Below, piece by piece: positions 1-8,195 of a stretch of 64,000 nucleotides of DNA (the stretch's first letter is position 1; each line of letters begins with the position of its first letter). The stretch is from G963663775 sp963664255 (GTDB lineage: Bacteria; Bacillota; Clostridia; Oscillospirales; Butyricicoccaceae): contig OY760938.1 of NCBI GenBank assembly GCA_963664255.1, positions 1,674,001 to 1,738,000 on the forward strand. Direction: 5' to 3'. Below the pieces are notes generated by a model. That model was not told the origin of the DNA, searched no databases, and saw only the letters and a list, made by a program, of their open reading frames with translations. The translations under genes were made by a program, and so were the position numbers.

Positions 1-1826
1 ATCTTGGATTTGTCAATCGTACCGATGCAAACCAGATACTGGATTTGGAAATTATGTTCACCTGTGGCAAGAAGGAACTGGGCAAGATTATTGACCGCTG
101 CATTCGTGTGCATGGCTTCAATAAGACGGCTGAAGTGCTGGACTCCATCAAGGCAATGGGATATAAATATTCTACAAAGGGCGCGTTGACCGTTGCGGTC
201 GCGGACATGATTGTGCCGGATGAAAAGGCAGAAACCATTGCCGCAACCGAAAAGGAAGTTGCAAAAATCGAAAAGCAATATCGCCGCGGCTTTATCACCA
301 ATGACGAACGCTATCGCTTGACGGTTGACCGCTGGGAAGTTGCAACCAAAAAGGTGACCGGAAAGCTGCAGGAAAATATGCGCAATCAGCGGTTCAATCC
401 GATTCATATGATGGCGGATTCCGGTGCGCGTGGTTCTATCAACCAGATTCGTCAGCTCGCAGGTATGCGTGGCTTGATGGCATCTACCTCGGGCAAAACC
501 ATTGAAATCCCAATTAAATCCAACTTCCGTGAAGGCTTGTCGGTGCTGGAGTACTTTATCTCAGCGCGTGGTGCGCGTAAGGGTCTTGCAGATACCGCAC
601 TGCGTACCGCGGACTCCGGTTATCTGACCCGTCGTTTGGTTGACGTTTCGCAGGAGGTTATCATCCGTGAGGAAGACTGTGGCGCGACAAAGGGCATTTG
701 GGTCGAAGACATCCGCGAAGGCAATCAGATTATTGAACCGTTTGCAGAGCGTCTGCTGGGTCGCTATCCGGTGGAAGATATTGTGGATGCACAAGGTAAT
801 CTGCTGGTCAGCAAAAATGAAATGATGACCGAGCAGGATGCAGACCGCATCACCGAAGCGGGCATTACCCGTTTGCAGGTGCGTTCCGTGCTGGAATGTC
901 GTGCACGCAAGGGTGTTTGCGCACACTGCTATGGCATCAACCTTGCAGTTGGTGCATCCTGCGGCATGGGTGAAGCGGTTGGTATCATCGCGGCACAATC
1001 CATCGGTGAACCGGGTACCCAGCTGACCATGCGTACGTTCCATACCGGCGGCGTCGCAGGTTCGGACATTACACAGGGTCTGCCGCGTGTCGAAGAATTG
1101 TTTGAAGCACGTAAGCCGAAGAAGGTGGCAACCATTGCTGAAATTCCGGGTGTGGTGTCTATCGAAGAATCCAAGCGCACCACCGTCAAGACTGTGAATA
1201 TTGTCAATCGCGAAACCGGCGATATGCGCAGCTATCAGCTGGCCTCCTCCTCCGGCATTCGTGTGCAGGACGGCGATTCGGTAGAGCAGGGTCAGGTGCT
1301 GAACGAAGGCTCACTGAACCCGCATGATATTTTGCGGATTCTGGACCCGCGTGCCGTGCATGACTACGAAATTAAGGAAGTTCAAAAGGTATATCGTCAA
1401 CAGGGTGTTGATATTAATGATAAGCATATTGAAGTCATCGTGCGCCAGATGATGCGCAAGGTAAAGGTGGAGGATTCCGGTGATGCGGCGATTATGCCGG
1501 GTGCAGTCATCGACCAACTGGAATTTGAGGACATCAATGCACAGGTGCAGGAGCGCATTGCAGCAGGCGAAACAGAGCTGAAGCTGGCAACCTGCTCACC
1601 GACCTTGATGGGCATCACCAAGGCTTCGTTGGCAACCGAATCCTTCCTGTCGGCGGCATCCTTCCAGGAAACTACGCGTGTCTTGACAGAGGCTGCAATC
1701 AAGGGCAAAATTGACCCGCTGCTTGGTTTGAAGGAAAATGTTATCATCGGTAAGCTGATTCCGGCAGGCTCCGGTATGCAGGAATATAGAAGCGGACATT
1801 ACGAAGAAAGCATTTCCATGGATTGA
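1..1826 (+). CDS. rpoC: DNA-directed RNA polymerase subunit beta' (3' part)
   Basis: C-terminal 607 residues of the beta' subunit; the gene begins before the window and the first whole codon is at position 3 (LGFVNRTDANQ). Beta' forms one half of the polymerase active-site cleft. Visible landmarks are the bridge-helix/trigger-loop region with GIIAAQSIGEPGTQLTMRTF and HTGGVA, the zinc-binding cysteines in EEDCGA and CRARKGVCAHC, and the conserved end region with TKASLATESFLSAASFQ. The visible part is about half of a usual Firmicutes beta' (about 1200 residues). rpoB would be expected just upstream. It is followed by a GC-rich hairpin and then by a separate promoter for the L7Ae gene, so the str genes are at least partly uncoupled from rpoBC. 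Confidence 0.98.
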   Translation, partial: LGFVNRTDANQILDLEIMFTCGKKELGKIIDRCIRVHGFNKTAEVLDSIKAMGYKYSTKGALTVAVADMIVPDEKAETIAATEKEVAKIEKQYRRGFITNDERYRLTVDRWEVATKKVTGKLQENMRNQRFNPIHMMADSGARGSINQIRQLAGMRGLMASTSGKTIEIPIKSNFREGLSVLEYFISARGARKGLADTALRTADSGYLTRRLVDVSQEVIIREEDCGATKGIWVEDIREGNQIIEPFAERLLGRYPVEDIVDAQGNLLVSKNEMMTEQDADRITEAGITRLQVRSVLECRARKGVCAHCYGINLAVGASCGMGEAVGIIAAQSIGEPGTQLTMRTFHTGGVAGSDITQGLPRVEELFEARKPKKVATIAEIPGVVSIEESKRTTVKTVNIVNRETGDMRSYQLASSSGIRVQDGDSVEQGQVLNEGSLNPHDILRILDPRAVHDYEIKEVQKVYRQQGVDINDKHIEVIVRQMMRKVKVEDSGDAAIMPGAVIDQLEFEDINAQVQERIAAGETELKLATCSPTLMGITKASLATESFLSAASFQETTRVLTEAAIKGKIDPLLGLKENVIIGKLIPAGSGMQEYRSGHYEESISMD

Positions 1827-1866
1827 TTTTAGCAGCAATGCATCATTCATAAAGATGCGCCGAATA

Positions 1867-1903
1867 GCGCGGAGGGGCGAGCGGAAAATAAGCCCCTCTG
1901 CGT
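1867..1903 (+). terminator. hairpin after rpoC
   Basis: CGCGGAGGGGC pairs with GCCCCTCTGCG across a 13-nt loop (one G-U pair). There is no strong U run after it, so termination may be partial. The next gene's promoter starts 36 nt further on. Confidence 0.55.
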
Positions 1904-1938
1904 TGTTCGTAAATCAGGAAAAAAACTTGTAAAATCAC

Positions 1939-1968
1939 TTGACAAACGAACAAGCAAAGGCGTAAAAT
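1939..1968 (+). promoter_or_regulatory. sigma-A promoter for the L7Ae-str cluster
   Basis: A perfect -35 TTGACA (1939-1944) and -10 TAAAAT (1963-1968) are separated by 18 bp. They lie about 30 bp upstream of the L7Ae start codon. Confidence 0.75.
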
Positions 1969-1998
1969 AAGCAAGTGTACTATATAGGAGGGCTAGCT

Positions 1999-2259
1999 AT
2001 GCTTTCACAGCTCAACACAGCGACACGTGTCGTTGGCGTCAAGCAATCTCAAAAAGCGATTCGCGAAGGCAGCGCAAAGATGGTTTTTATGGCATGTGAT
2101 GCGGAGCATCGTATTACACGCCCGATTGAAGCGCTCTGCCAAGAGAAGCAAGTGGAAGTGTGCATGGTGGAAACCATGCAGGAGCTGGGTCGTGCCGCAG
2201 GTATCGACATCGGGGCCGCCGTTGTAACGGTGCTGCAAGACGATGTATCATTGAGCTAA
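1999..2259 (+). CDS. L7Ae-family ribosomal / K-turn binding protein
   Basis: An 86-residue member of the L7Ae/L30e/S12e/Gadd45 family (YbxF/RplGB type), small proteins that bind kink-turn RNA. The start ATG follows GGAGGG at a normal distance; an in-frame GTG 24 nt upstream lies before this site and is rejected. Family features seen: the N-terminal stretch GVKQSQKAIREGSAKMVFMA, then the hydrophobic strand and helix pattern ending in GIDIGAAVV. Its position between rpoC and rpsL is the standard Firmicutes arrangement. Confidence 0.9.
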   Translation: MLSQLNTATRVVGVKQSQKAIREGSAKMVFMACDAEHRITRPIEALCQEKQVEVCMVETMQELGRAAGIDIGAAVVTVLQDDVSLS

Positions 2260-2277
2260 TTAAGGGTAACCCTTAAT
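2259..2277 (+). repeat. 9-1-9 palindrome at the L7Ae stop codon
   Basis: ATTAAGGGT, one base, ACCCTTAAT. It overlaps the L7Ae stop codon and precedes the rpsL ribosome binding site by about 20 nt. Function unknown; it could be a weak hairpin or an operator. Confidence 0.4.
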
Positions 2278-2309
2278 ATAGAATATTTTTGAAAGAAGGA
2301 GGAAATAGA

Positions 2310-2729
2310 ATGCCAACCTTTAACCAACTCGTGCGCAAGGGTCGTGAGACTGTTGTTTACAAGTCCACTGCACCGGCACTCCAGAAGGGATACAACTCCC
2401 AGAAGAAGCAGACCACTGATCAGTCTGCACCACAAAAGAGAGGCGTGTGCACCACTGTTAAGACCATGACACCGAAGAAGCCGAACTCCGCTCTTCGTAA
2501 GGTCGCTCGTGTGCGTTTGTCCAATGGCATGGAGGTATCTGCGTATATCCCAGGCATCGGACACAATCTGCAGGAGCATAGTGTTGTAATGGTGCGCGGC
2601 GGTCGTATCAAGGACCTTCCGGGTGTACGTTACCACATTATTCGCGGTTCTCTGGATACCCAGGGCGTAGCAAACCGCAAGCAGGCTCGCTCCAAGTATG
2701 GCGCGAAGCGTCCTAAGGCAGGTAAGTAA
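2310..2729 (+). CDS. rpsL: 30S ribosomal protein S12
   Basis: 139 residues, beginning MPTFNQLVRKGR after a strong AAGGAGG site. S12 sits at the decoding centre of the 30S subunit. The family blocks TPKKPNSALRKVARV and GGRIKDLPGVRYH are intact; both carry the lysines whose mutation gives streptomycin resistance, here in the wild-type (sensitive) form. The C-terminus AKRPKAGK is normal. It is part of the str cluster, followed 215 nt later by rpsG. An earlier in-frame start (2289) would add seven residues overlapping the ribosome binding site and is not used. Confidence 0.98.
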   Translation: MPTFNQLVRKGRETVVYKSTAPALQKGYNSQKKQTTDQSAPQKRGVCTTVKTMTPKKPNSALRKVARVRLSNGMEVSAYIPGIGHNLQEHSVVMVRGGRIKDLPGVRYHIIRGSLDTQGVANRKQARSKYGAKRPKAGK

Positions 2730-2778
2730 TTCCTGTTTCCCCTAAAAAGCTTTGAATGGAAATGTAACACAGTTTCAG

Positions 2779-2816
2779 CAAGGCAAATCGACAGAGCATA
2801 GTCTGTCGAATCGCTT
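2779..2816 (+). promoter_or_regulatory. hairpin in the rpsL-rpsG spacer
   Basis: A perfect 7-bp stem CGACAGA (2789-2795) / TCTGTCG (2802-2808) with a 6-nt loop, extended outward by AAGGC/GCTTT through internal loops. The spacer is unusually long for the str cluster. In E. coli, S7 binds the rpsL-rpsG spacer to repress its own translation. Whether this hairpin does the same is inference. Confidence 0.4.
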
Positions 2817-2944
2817 TGTCCTGAGTGTTTTTTATATAGATGATATATGCATCATAAATAAAACCCTCGGACAGGCGCCACACGGCAGCCACATGGCTGT
2901 TGAGTACCTATGAAATCATCATTATAATGAAGGAGGGAAGTAAA

Positions 2945-3415
2945 GTGCCAAGAAGAGGTAATGTTCCGAAGAGAGATGTACTTGCAGATCCGATGTATGG
3001 TTCCAAGTTGGTCACAAAACTGATTAACTCGATCATGCTGGACGGCAAGAAGGGTGTTTCTCAAAAGGTTGTTTATGGTGCTTTTGACATTGTTCGCGAA
3101 AAGTCCGGTCGTGACCCGTTAGAGGTGTTCACAGAGGCGATGGAGAATATCATGCCGGCACTGGAGGTTAAGGCACGCCGTGTAGGCGGTGCAACCTATC
3201 AGGTGCCGATGGAAGTTCGTCCGGAGCGTCGTCAGACCTTGGGGCTACGTTGGATTACCAAGTATTCTCGCGCAAGAAGCGAAAAGACCATGTGCGAGAG
3301 ATTGGCTGGCGAAATCATGGATGCTGTGAATAATCTCGGCGGCTCTGTTAAGAAGCGCGAGGATACACACAAAATGGCTGAGGCCAATAAGGCATTTGCA
3401 CACTATCGCTATTGA
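2945..3415 (+). CDS. rpsG: 30S ribosomal protein S7
   Basis: 156 residues, the usual length, starting at GTG (MPRRGNVPKR) behind AAGGAGGG. S7 binds the 3' domain of 16S rRNA and nucleates assembly of the head of the 30S subunit. Family blocks seen: DPMYGSKLVTKLINSIMLDG, the central RVGGATYQVPMEV and the C-terminal KREDTHKMAEANKAFAHYR. fusA follows 36 nt downstream, indicating one transcript. Confidence 0.98.
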   Translation: MPRRGNVPKRDVLADPMYGSKLVTKLINSIMLDGKKGVSQKVVYGAFDIVREKSGRDPLEVFTEAMENIMPALEVKARRVGGATYQVPMEVRPERRQTLGLRWITKYSRARSEKTMCERLAGEIMDAVNNLGGSVKKREDTHKMAEANKAFAHYRY

Positions 3416-3451
3416 TTTGTGTAGCTTCAAGCTTACGAAAGGAGACCAACC

Positions 3452-5536
3452 ATGGGCAGAGAGTTTACTCTTGAAAAAACCAGAAATATCGGTATCATGG
3501 CGCACATCGATGCGGGTAAAACCACAACGACCGAGCGTATCCTGTTTTATACCGGTGTAAACCATAAAATCGGTGAAGTTCATGACGGCGGCGCAACCAT
3601 GGACTGGATGGAGCAGGAGCAGGAGCGTGGTATTACCATCACCTCTGCTGCAACCACTTGCCGTTGGAAGGATCATCGCATCAATATCATCGATACCCCG
3701 GGTCACGTGGATTTTACCGTAGAAGTAGAGCGTTCCCTGCGTGTGCTCGACGGTTCTGTCACTGTTTTCTGTGCAAAGGGTGGCGTAGAACCGCAGTCTG
3801 AAACCGTTTGGCATCAGGCTGACAAATATCATGTACCGCGTATGGCATTCGTCAACAAGATGGATATCATGGGCGCAGACTTCTTCAACGTTGTACAAAT
3901 GATGAAGGATCGTCTGAAGTGCAATGCCGTTCCGATTCAGCTGCCGATTGGCGCAGAAGATACTTTCAAGGGCATTATTGACCTGGTCGAGATGCGTGCC
4001 GAAGTATATTATGACGATTTGGGCAAGGATATTCGCAATGAAGAGATTCCGGCGGATATGATGGAACAGGCACAGGAATATCATGATGCACTGCTTGAGG
4101 CACTGTCCGAAGTAGATGAAGACATCATGATGAAGTATCTGGAAGGCGAAGAAGTGACCGCTGCGGAGATGAAAAATGCAATCCGTAAGGGAACCATTGG
4201 CGTACAGATGATTCCGGTTATGTGTGGTACTGCATACCGCAATAAGGGTGTTCAGATGCTTTTGGATGCCGTGATTGCCTATATGCCGGCACCGACCGAT
4301 ATTCCGCCGATTAAGGGCATCAATCCGGATACCGATGAAGAGGATGAACGTCCTGCTTCTGATGAAGAGCCGTTCTCCGCATTGGCATTTAAGATTATGA
4401 CTGACCCGTTTGTCGGTAAGCTGTGCTTCTTCCGTGTGTACTCCGGTACCATCACAGCAGGTTCTTCGGTGCTGAACTCCACCAAGGGCAACCGTGAGCG
4501 TTTGGGTCGTATTCTCCAGATGCACGCAAACCATCGTGAAGATATTGATGTGGTATATTCCGGTGACATTGCATCCGCTGTTGGCTTTAAGAACACCACA
4601 ACAGGTGACACCTTGTGTGATGAAAAGAAGCCGATTATTCTGGAATCCATGGAATTCCCGGAACCGGTTATCCGTGTTGCGATTGAGCCGAAGACCAAGG
4701 CAGGTCAGGAAAAGATGGGTATTGCACTGCAGAAGCTTGCAGAAGAAGACCCGACTTTCCGCACCTATACCGATGAAGAAACCGGTCAGACCATTATTGC
4801 GGGTATGGGCGAACTGCACCTCGAAATTATCGTTGACCGTCTGCTTCGCGAATTTAAGGTTGAGGCAAATGTGGGTAATCCGCAGGTTGCGTATAAGGAA
4901 ACCATTCGCCGCAGTGCGGACGTGGATCAGAAATATGCACGTCAGTCTGGTGGTAAGGGTCAGTATGGTCACTGTAAGATTATTGTTGAGCCGAACGAGT
5001 CCGGTAAGGGTTATGAGTTTATCAATAAGGTCGTTGGTGGTGCGATTCCGAAGGAATATATTGAGCCTATCAACCAGGGTGTTCAGGGCGCAATGCAGGC
5101 TGGTATTTTGGCGGGTTATCAGGTAGTTGACGTGAAGGTTACATTATATGATGGATCCTATCACGAAGTCGACTCCTCTGAAATGGCGTTTAAGATTGCT
5201 GGTTCTATGGCGTTTAAGGAAGCAATGCGTAAAGCAGATCCGGTTCTGATGGAGCCGATTATGCAGGTTGACGTATTGGTGCCGGAAGACTACATGGGTG
5301 ATGTCATTGGTGACTTGAACTCTCGTCGTGGTCAGATCCAAGGCATGGAAGCGCGTGGCGGTGTGCAGGCAATTTCTGCAGCAGTTCCGTTGTCTGAAAT
5401 GTTTGGTTATGCAACCACCTTGCGTTCTCGTAGCCAAGGACGTGGACAGTATTCGATGCAGCCGAGCCACTATACGGAAGTGCCGAAGTCTGTTCAGGAT
5501 AAAATTATTGATGCGCGTAGTAAGAATGATAACTAA
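3452..5536 (+). CDS. fusA: elongation factor G
   Basis: 694 residues, full length. EF-G is the translocation GTPase, and also acts with RRF in ribosome recycling. The ATG follows AAAGGAGACC. GTPase motifs: AHIDAGKTTTTERI (P-loop, residues about 17-30), RGITI (switch I), DTPGHVDF (switch II) and NKMD (G4). Domains III-V follow with GMGELHLEI and GGKGQYGH. Third gene of the str cluster, 77 nt ahead of tuf. Confidence 0.98.
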   Translation: MGREFTLEKTRNIGIMAHIDAGKTTTTERILFYTGVNHKIGEVHDGGATMDWMEQEQERGITITSAATTCRWKDHRINIIDTPGHVDFTVEVERSLRVLDGSVTVFCAKGGVEPQSETVWHQADKYHVPRMAFVNKMDIMGADFFNVVQMMKDRLKCNAVPIQLPIGAEDTFKGIIDLVEMRAEVYYDDLGKDIRNEEIPADMMEQAQEYHDALLEALSEVDEDIMMKYLEGEEVTAAEMKNAIRKGTIGVQMIPVMCGTAYRNKGVQMLLDAVIAYMPAPTDIPPIKGINPDTDEEDERPASDEEPFSALAFKIMTDPFVGKLCFFRVYSGTITAGSSVLNSTKGNRERLGRILQMHANHREDIDVVYSGDIASAVGFKNTTTGDTLCDEKKPIILESMEFPEPVIRVAIEPKTKAGQEKMGIALQKLAEEDPTFRTYTDEETGQTIIAGMGELHLEIIVDRLLREFKVEANVGNPQVAYKETIRRSADVDQKYARQSGGKGQYGHCKIIVEPNESGKGYEFINKVVGGAIPKEYIEPINQGVQGAMQAGILAGYQVVDVKVTLYDGSYHEVDSSEMAFKIAGSMAFKEAMRKADPVLMEPIMQVDVLVPEDYMGDVIGDLNSRRGQIQGMEARGGVQAISAAVPLSEMFGYATTLRSRSQGRGQYSMQPSHYTEVPKSVQDKIIDARSKNDN

Positions 5537-5613
5537 AGCTGATACGTCTATCTGAATTATTAAGAAAAAACGTTATACAGTTGTAGATTTAACACACAAG
5601 GAGGAATATCAAA

Positions 5614-6816
5614 ATGGCAAAGGAAAAGTTCGAAAGAAATAAGCCGCATATTAACATCGGCACCATTGGTCACGTCGACCATGGCAAGACCACTTTGACC
5701 GCAGCAATCACCAAGGTTTTGGCTCTCGGAGGTGCTGCAGAATTTAAGGCATATGATCAGATCGACGGTGCACCGGAAGAACGTGAACGCGGCATCACCA
5801 TCAACACTGCTCACGTTGAATATCAGACCGAAGCGCGTCACTATGCACACGTTGACTGCCCGGGACATGCTGACTACGTTAAGAACATGATTACTGGCGC
5901 TGCACAGATGGATGGCGCAATCCTCGTTGTTTCTTCTGCTGACGGCCCGATGCCGCAGACTCGTGAGCACATCCTGCTCGCGCGTCAGGTAGGCGTTCCT
6001 TATATCGTTGTGTTCATGAACAAGGTTGACCAGGTTGATGACGAAGAGTTGCTCGATTTGGTTGAGATGGAAATCCGTGACCTGCTTTCTGAATATGAAT
6101 TCCCGGGCGATGATATTCCGATCATCCGCGGCACTGCTTTGGGTGTTCTGGAATCCGACTCTACTGATCAGAACGCACCAGAATATGCTTGCATCAATGA
6201 ACTGATGAAGGCTGTTGATGACTACATTCCGACTCCGGAGCGTAAGTCTGATTTGCCGTTCCTGATGCCGGTCGAGGACGTATTCTCCATTACTGGTCGT
6301 GGTACTGTTGCTACCGGTCGTGTAGAACGTGGACAGGTTAATATGTCTGACGAAGTTGAAATCGTTGGTTTGATGGAAGCACCTCGCAAGACCGTTGTTA
6401 CCGGTATCGAAATGTTCCGCAAGCTGCTCGATTACGCTGAAGCAGGCGATAACATCGGCGCACTGCTCCGCGGTATCCAGAAGACGGACATCGAGCGTGG
6501 ACAGGTTCTGGCAAAGCCGGGCACCATTCATCCGCACACCAAGTTCCGTGGACAGGTATACGTGCTGAAGAAGGAAGAAGGCGGCCGTCATACTCCGTTC
6601 TTCAACAACTATCGTCCGCAGTTCTATTTCCGTACAACTGACGTTACTGGCGTTATCTCTCTGCCGGAAGGCACTGAAATGTGTATGCCTGGCGATAACA
6701 TCGAAATGGATGTTGAGCTGATTACAAACATCGCGATTGAAGCAGGTCTGCGTTTCGCTATCCGTGAGGGTGGTCGTACCGTTGGTTCTGGCGTTGTTAT
6801 TAAGGTTAACGAGTAA
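5614..6816 (+). CDS. tuf: elongation factor Tu
   Basis: 400 residues. EF-Tu carries aminoacyl-tRNA to the ribosomal A site as a GTP complex. The ATG follows AAGGAGG. Motifs: GHVDHGKTTL, RGITI, DCPGHADY, NKVD. Domain 2 and domain 3 blocks (GRGTVATGRVERG, FRTTDVTG, AIREGGRTVGSGVV) are complete. It is the last gene of the str cluster and is followed by a strong terminator. Confidence 0.98.
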   Translation: MAKEKFERNKPHINIGTIGHVDHGKTTLTAAITKVLALGGAAEFKAYDQIDGAPEERERGITINTAHVEYQTEARHYAHVDCPGHADYVKNMITGAAQMDGAILVVSSADGPMPQTREHILLARQVGVPYIVVFMNKVDQVDDEELLDLVEMEIRDLLSEYEFPGDDIPIIRGTALGVLESDSTDQNAPEYACINELMKAVDDYIPTPERKSDLPFLMPVEDVFSITGRGTVATGRVERGQVNMSDEVEIVGLMEAPRKTVVTGIEMFRKLLDYAEAGDNIGALLRGIQKTDIERGQVLAKPGTIHPHTKFRGQVYVLKKEEGGRHTPFFNNYRPQFYFRTTDVTGVISLPEGTEMCMPGDNIEMDVELITNIAIEAGLRFAIREGGRTVGSGVVIKVNE

Positions 6817-6855
6817 TTCAGAATACGGATTATACGGTATCATTTGATATTTAGT

Positions 6856-6890
6856 AAAGGGACATTCCAGAAATGGAATGTCCCTTTTTC
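6856..6890 (+). terminator. intrinsic terminator of the str cluster
   Basis: AAAGGGACATTCC pairs perfectly with GGAATGTCCCTTT across a 6-nt loop and is followed by a T run. Confidence 0.9.
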
Positions 6891-6927
6891 ACGCATATAT
6901 AGGTGAAAGAATACATGATGGAGCATA

Positions 6928-6969
6928 AGAAGCACCGAGGAGATTTCATGAAATCTCCTCGGTGCTTCT
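6928..6969 (-). terminator. long hairpin after dnaJ
   Basis: A perfect 19-bp stem (6928-6946 with 6951-6969, loop CATG) between the convergent ends of tuf and dnaJ. Neither side has a strong T run, so it may act as an mRNA-end stabiliser or a partial terminator for the dnaJ transcript. Confidence 0.6.
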
Positions 6970-6973
6970 ACAT

Positions 6974-8125
6974 TTAATTTTGTAAAAAATCTTTTACTTT
7001 ATCCCAGAATTTTTTGCGCTCTTTTTGATTGTCTTCAGTAGACTGAGATTCAAATTCACGCAGCAGTTCTTTTTGCTTCTCGGAAAGGTTGTGTGGTACT
7101 TCAATATTAACACGCACATATTGGTCACCACGACTGTGTCCGTTGAGATGCTGGATGCCCTTTCCGCGCATACGGAAGGTCGTTCCAGTTTGGGTGCCTT
7201 CCGGAACCTGATATTCAATTTTTCCATCAATGGTAGGCACTTGCAACGTGTCGCCAAGCGCGGCTTGGGCAAATGAAATGGGAATCTCGCATAGAACATC
7301 TTGCCCATCACGTGTAAAGATTGGATGGGGACGAATGCCGACCGTCACAAGCACATCCCCTGCAGGACCACCGTTTGCACCGGCACCGCCTTGTCCGCGC
7401 AGTTGCACGGATTGCCCATCGTCAATACCAGCTGGCAAATGCACAGAAAGCTTTTTATTGACGCGAATGCGTCCTGCGCCATTGCACTTGCTGCAAGGGG
7501 TTTTGATAATTTTACCCTTGCCGGAACACTTGGGACAGGGAGCGGTAGAATTGAAAATGCCGAGAGGGGTGCGCTGCTGTTGGGTGACAGAACCTGTTCC
7601 GTGGCAATAGCTGCAAGTTTCCGCAGAAGTGCCTTTGGCGGCACCGCTGCCAGCACACTCGTCACAGACTTCCATGCGTTCCAACACCACTTCTTTGTCA
7701 CAGCCAAAAGCAGCTTCTTCAAAAGTGAGCATGACGGTCTTTCGGATGGTTTCCCCTCGGCGAGGTGCATTTTGCCGACTTTGGCGAGAGCCACCAAAGC
7801 CACCACCAAACATACCGCTTAAAATATCACCCAAATCGCCAAAGCCGCCCATATCAAAACCGCCAAAGCCACCGCCCTGACCAGCACCGTAGTTCGGGTC
7901 AACGCCAGCAAAGCCAAATTGGTCATATTTAGAGCGTTTTGCACTGTCAGAAAGTACTTCGTATGCCTCGGATGCTTCTTTGAACTTTTCCGCAGCCTCA
8001 GTATTATTGGTGTTTACGTCCGGATGATATTTCTTGGCGAGCTTGCGGTATGCCTTCTTTATTTCGTCATCGCTTGCACCTTTCGCGACACCGAGAACGT
8101 CGTAATAATCTCTTTTATCAGCCAT
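6974..8125 (-). CDS. dnaJ: chaperone protein DnaJ
   Basis: 383 residues, co-chaperone that stimulates the ATPase of DnaK and binds unfolded clients. Domains in order: J domain (about 1-70) with the catalytic HPD in AKKYHPD, a Gly/Phe-rich segment (about 75-115), the zinc domain with four CxxCxGxG repeats (CDECAGSG, CSYCHGTG, CPKCSGKG, CSKCNGAG), and the C-terminal client-binding domain. Last gene of the CIRCE-controlled hrcA-grpE-dnaK-dnaJ operon. An intercistronic hairpin separates it from dnaK. Confidence 0.97.
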   Translation of the reverse strand: MADKRDYYDVLGVAKGASDDEIKKAYRKLAKKYHPDVNTNNTEAAEKFKEASEAYEVLSDSAKRSKYDQFGFAGVDPNYGAGQGGGFGGFDMGGFGDLGDILSGMFGGGFGGSRQSRQNAPRRGETIRKTVMLTFEEAAFGCDKEVVLERMEVCDECAGSGAAKGTSAETCSYCHGTGSVTQQQRTPLGIFNSTAPCPKCSGKGKIIKTPCSKCNGAGRIRVNKKLSVHLPAGIDDGQSVQLRGQGGAGANGGPAGDVLVTVGIRPHPIFTRDGQDVLCEIPISFAQAALGDTLQVPTIDGKIEYQVPEGTQTGTTFRMRGKGIQHLNGHSRGDQYVRVNIEVPHNLSEKQKELLREFESQSTEDNQKERKKFWDKVKDFLQN

Positions 8126-8158
8126 ATAAAACCTTACCTTGCCTTATACACAGCTTTA

Positions 8159-8176
8159 GGCGGGCTTGCGCCCGCC
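8159..8176 (-). promoter_or_regulatory. GNRA-capped hairpin between dnaK and dnaJ
   Basis: On the - strand, GGCGGGC-GCAA-GCCCGCC: a 7-bp GC stem closed by a GCAA tetraloop, 20 nt after the dnaK stop codon. It could attenuate read-through into dnaJ or protect the upstream mRNA end, which would lower DnaJ relative to DnaK. The function is inferred. Confidence 0.55.
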
Positions 8177-8195
8177 CATTTTCGCTGCAGAGTTG

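Noticed and set aside
3245..4972. 575-codon open frame on the - strand
   Set aside because: Mirror image of fusA; Cys/His/Leu-rich composition, no ribosome site and no protein family.
5560..6843. 427-codon open frame on the - strand
   Set aside because: Antisense shadow of tuf; same signs.
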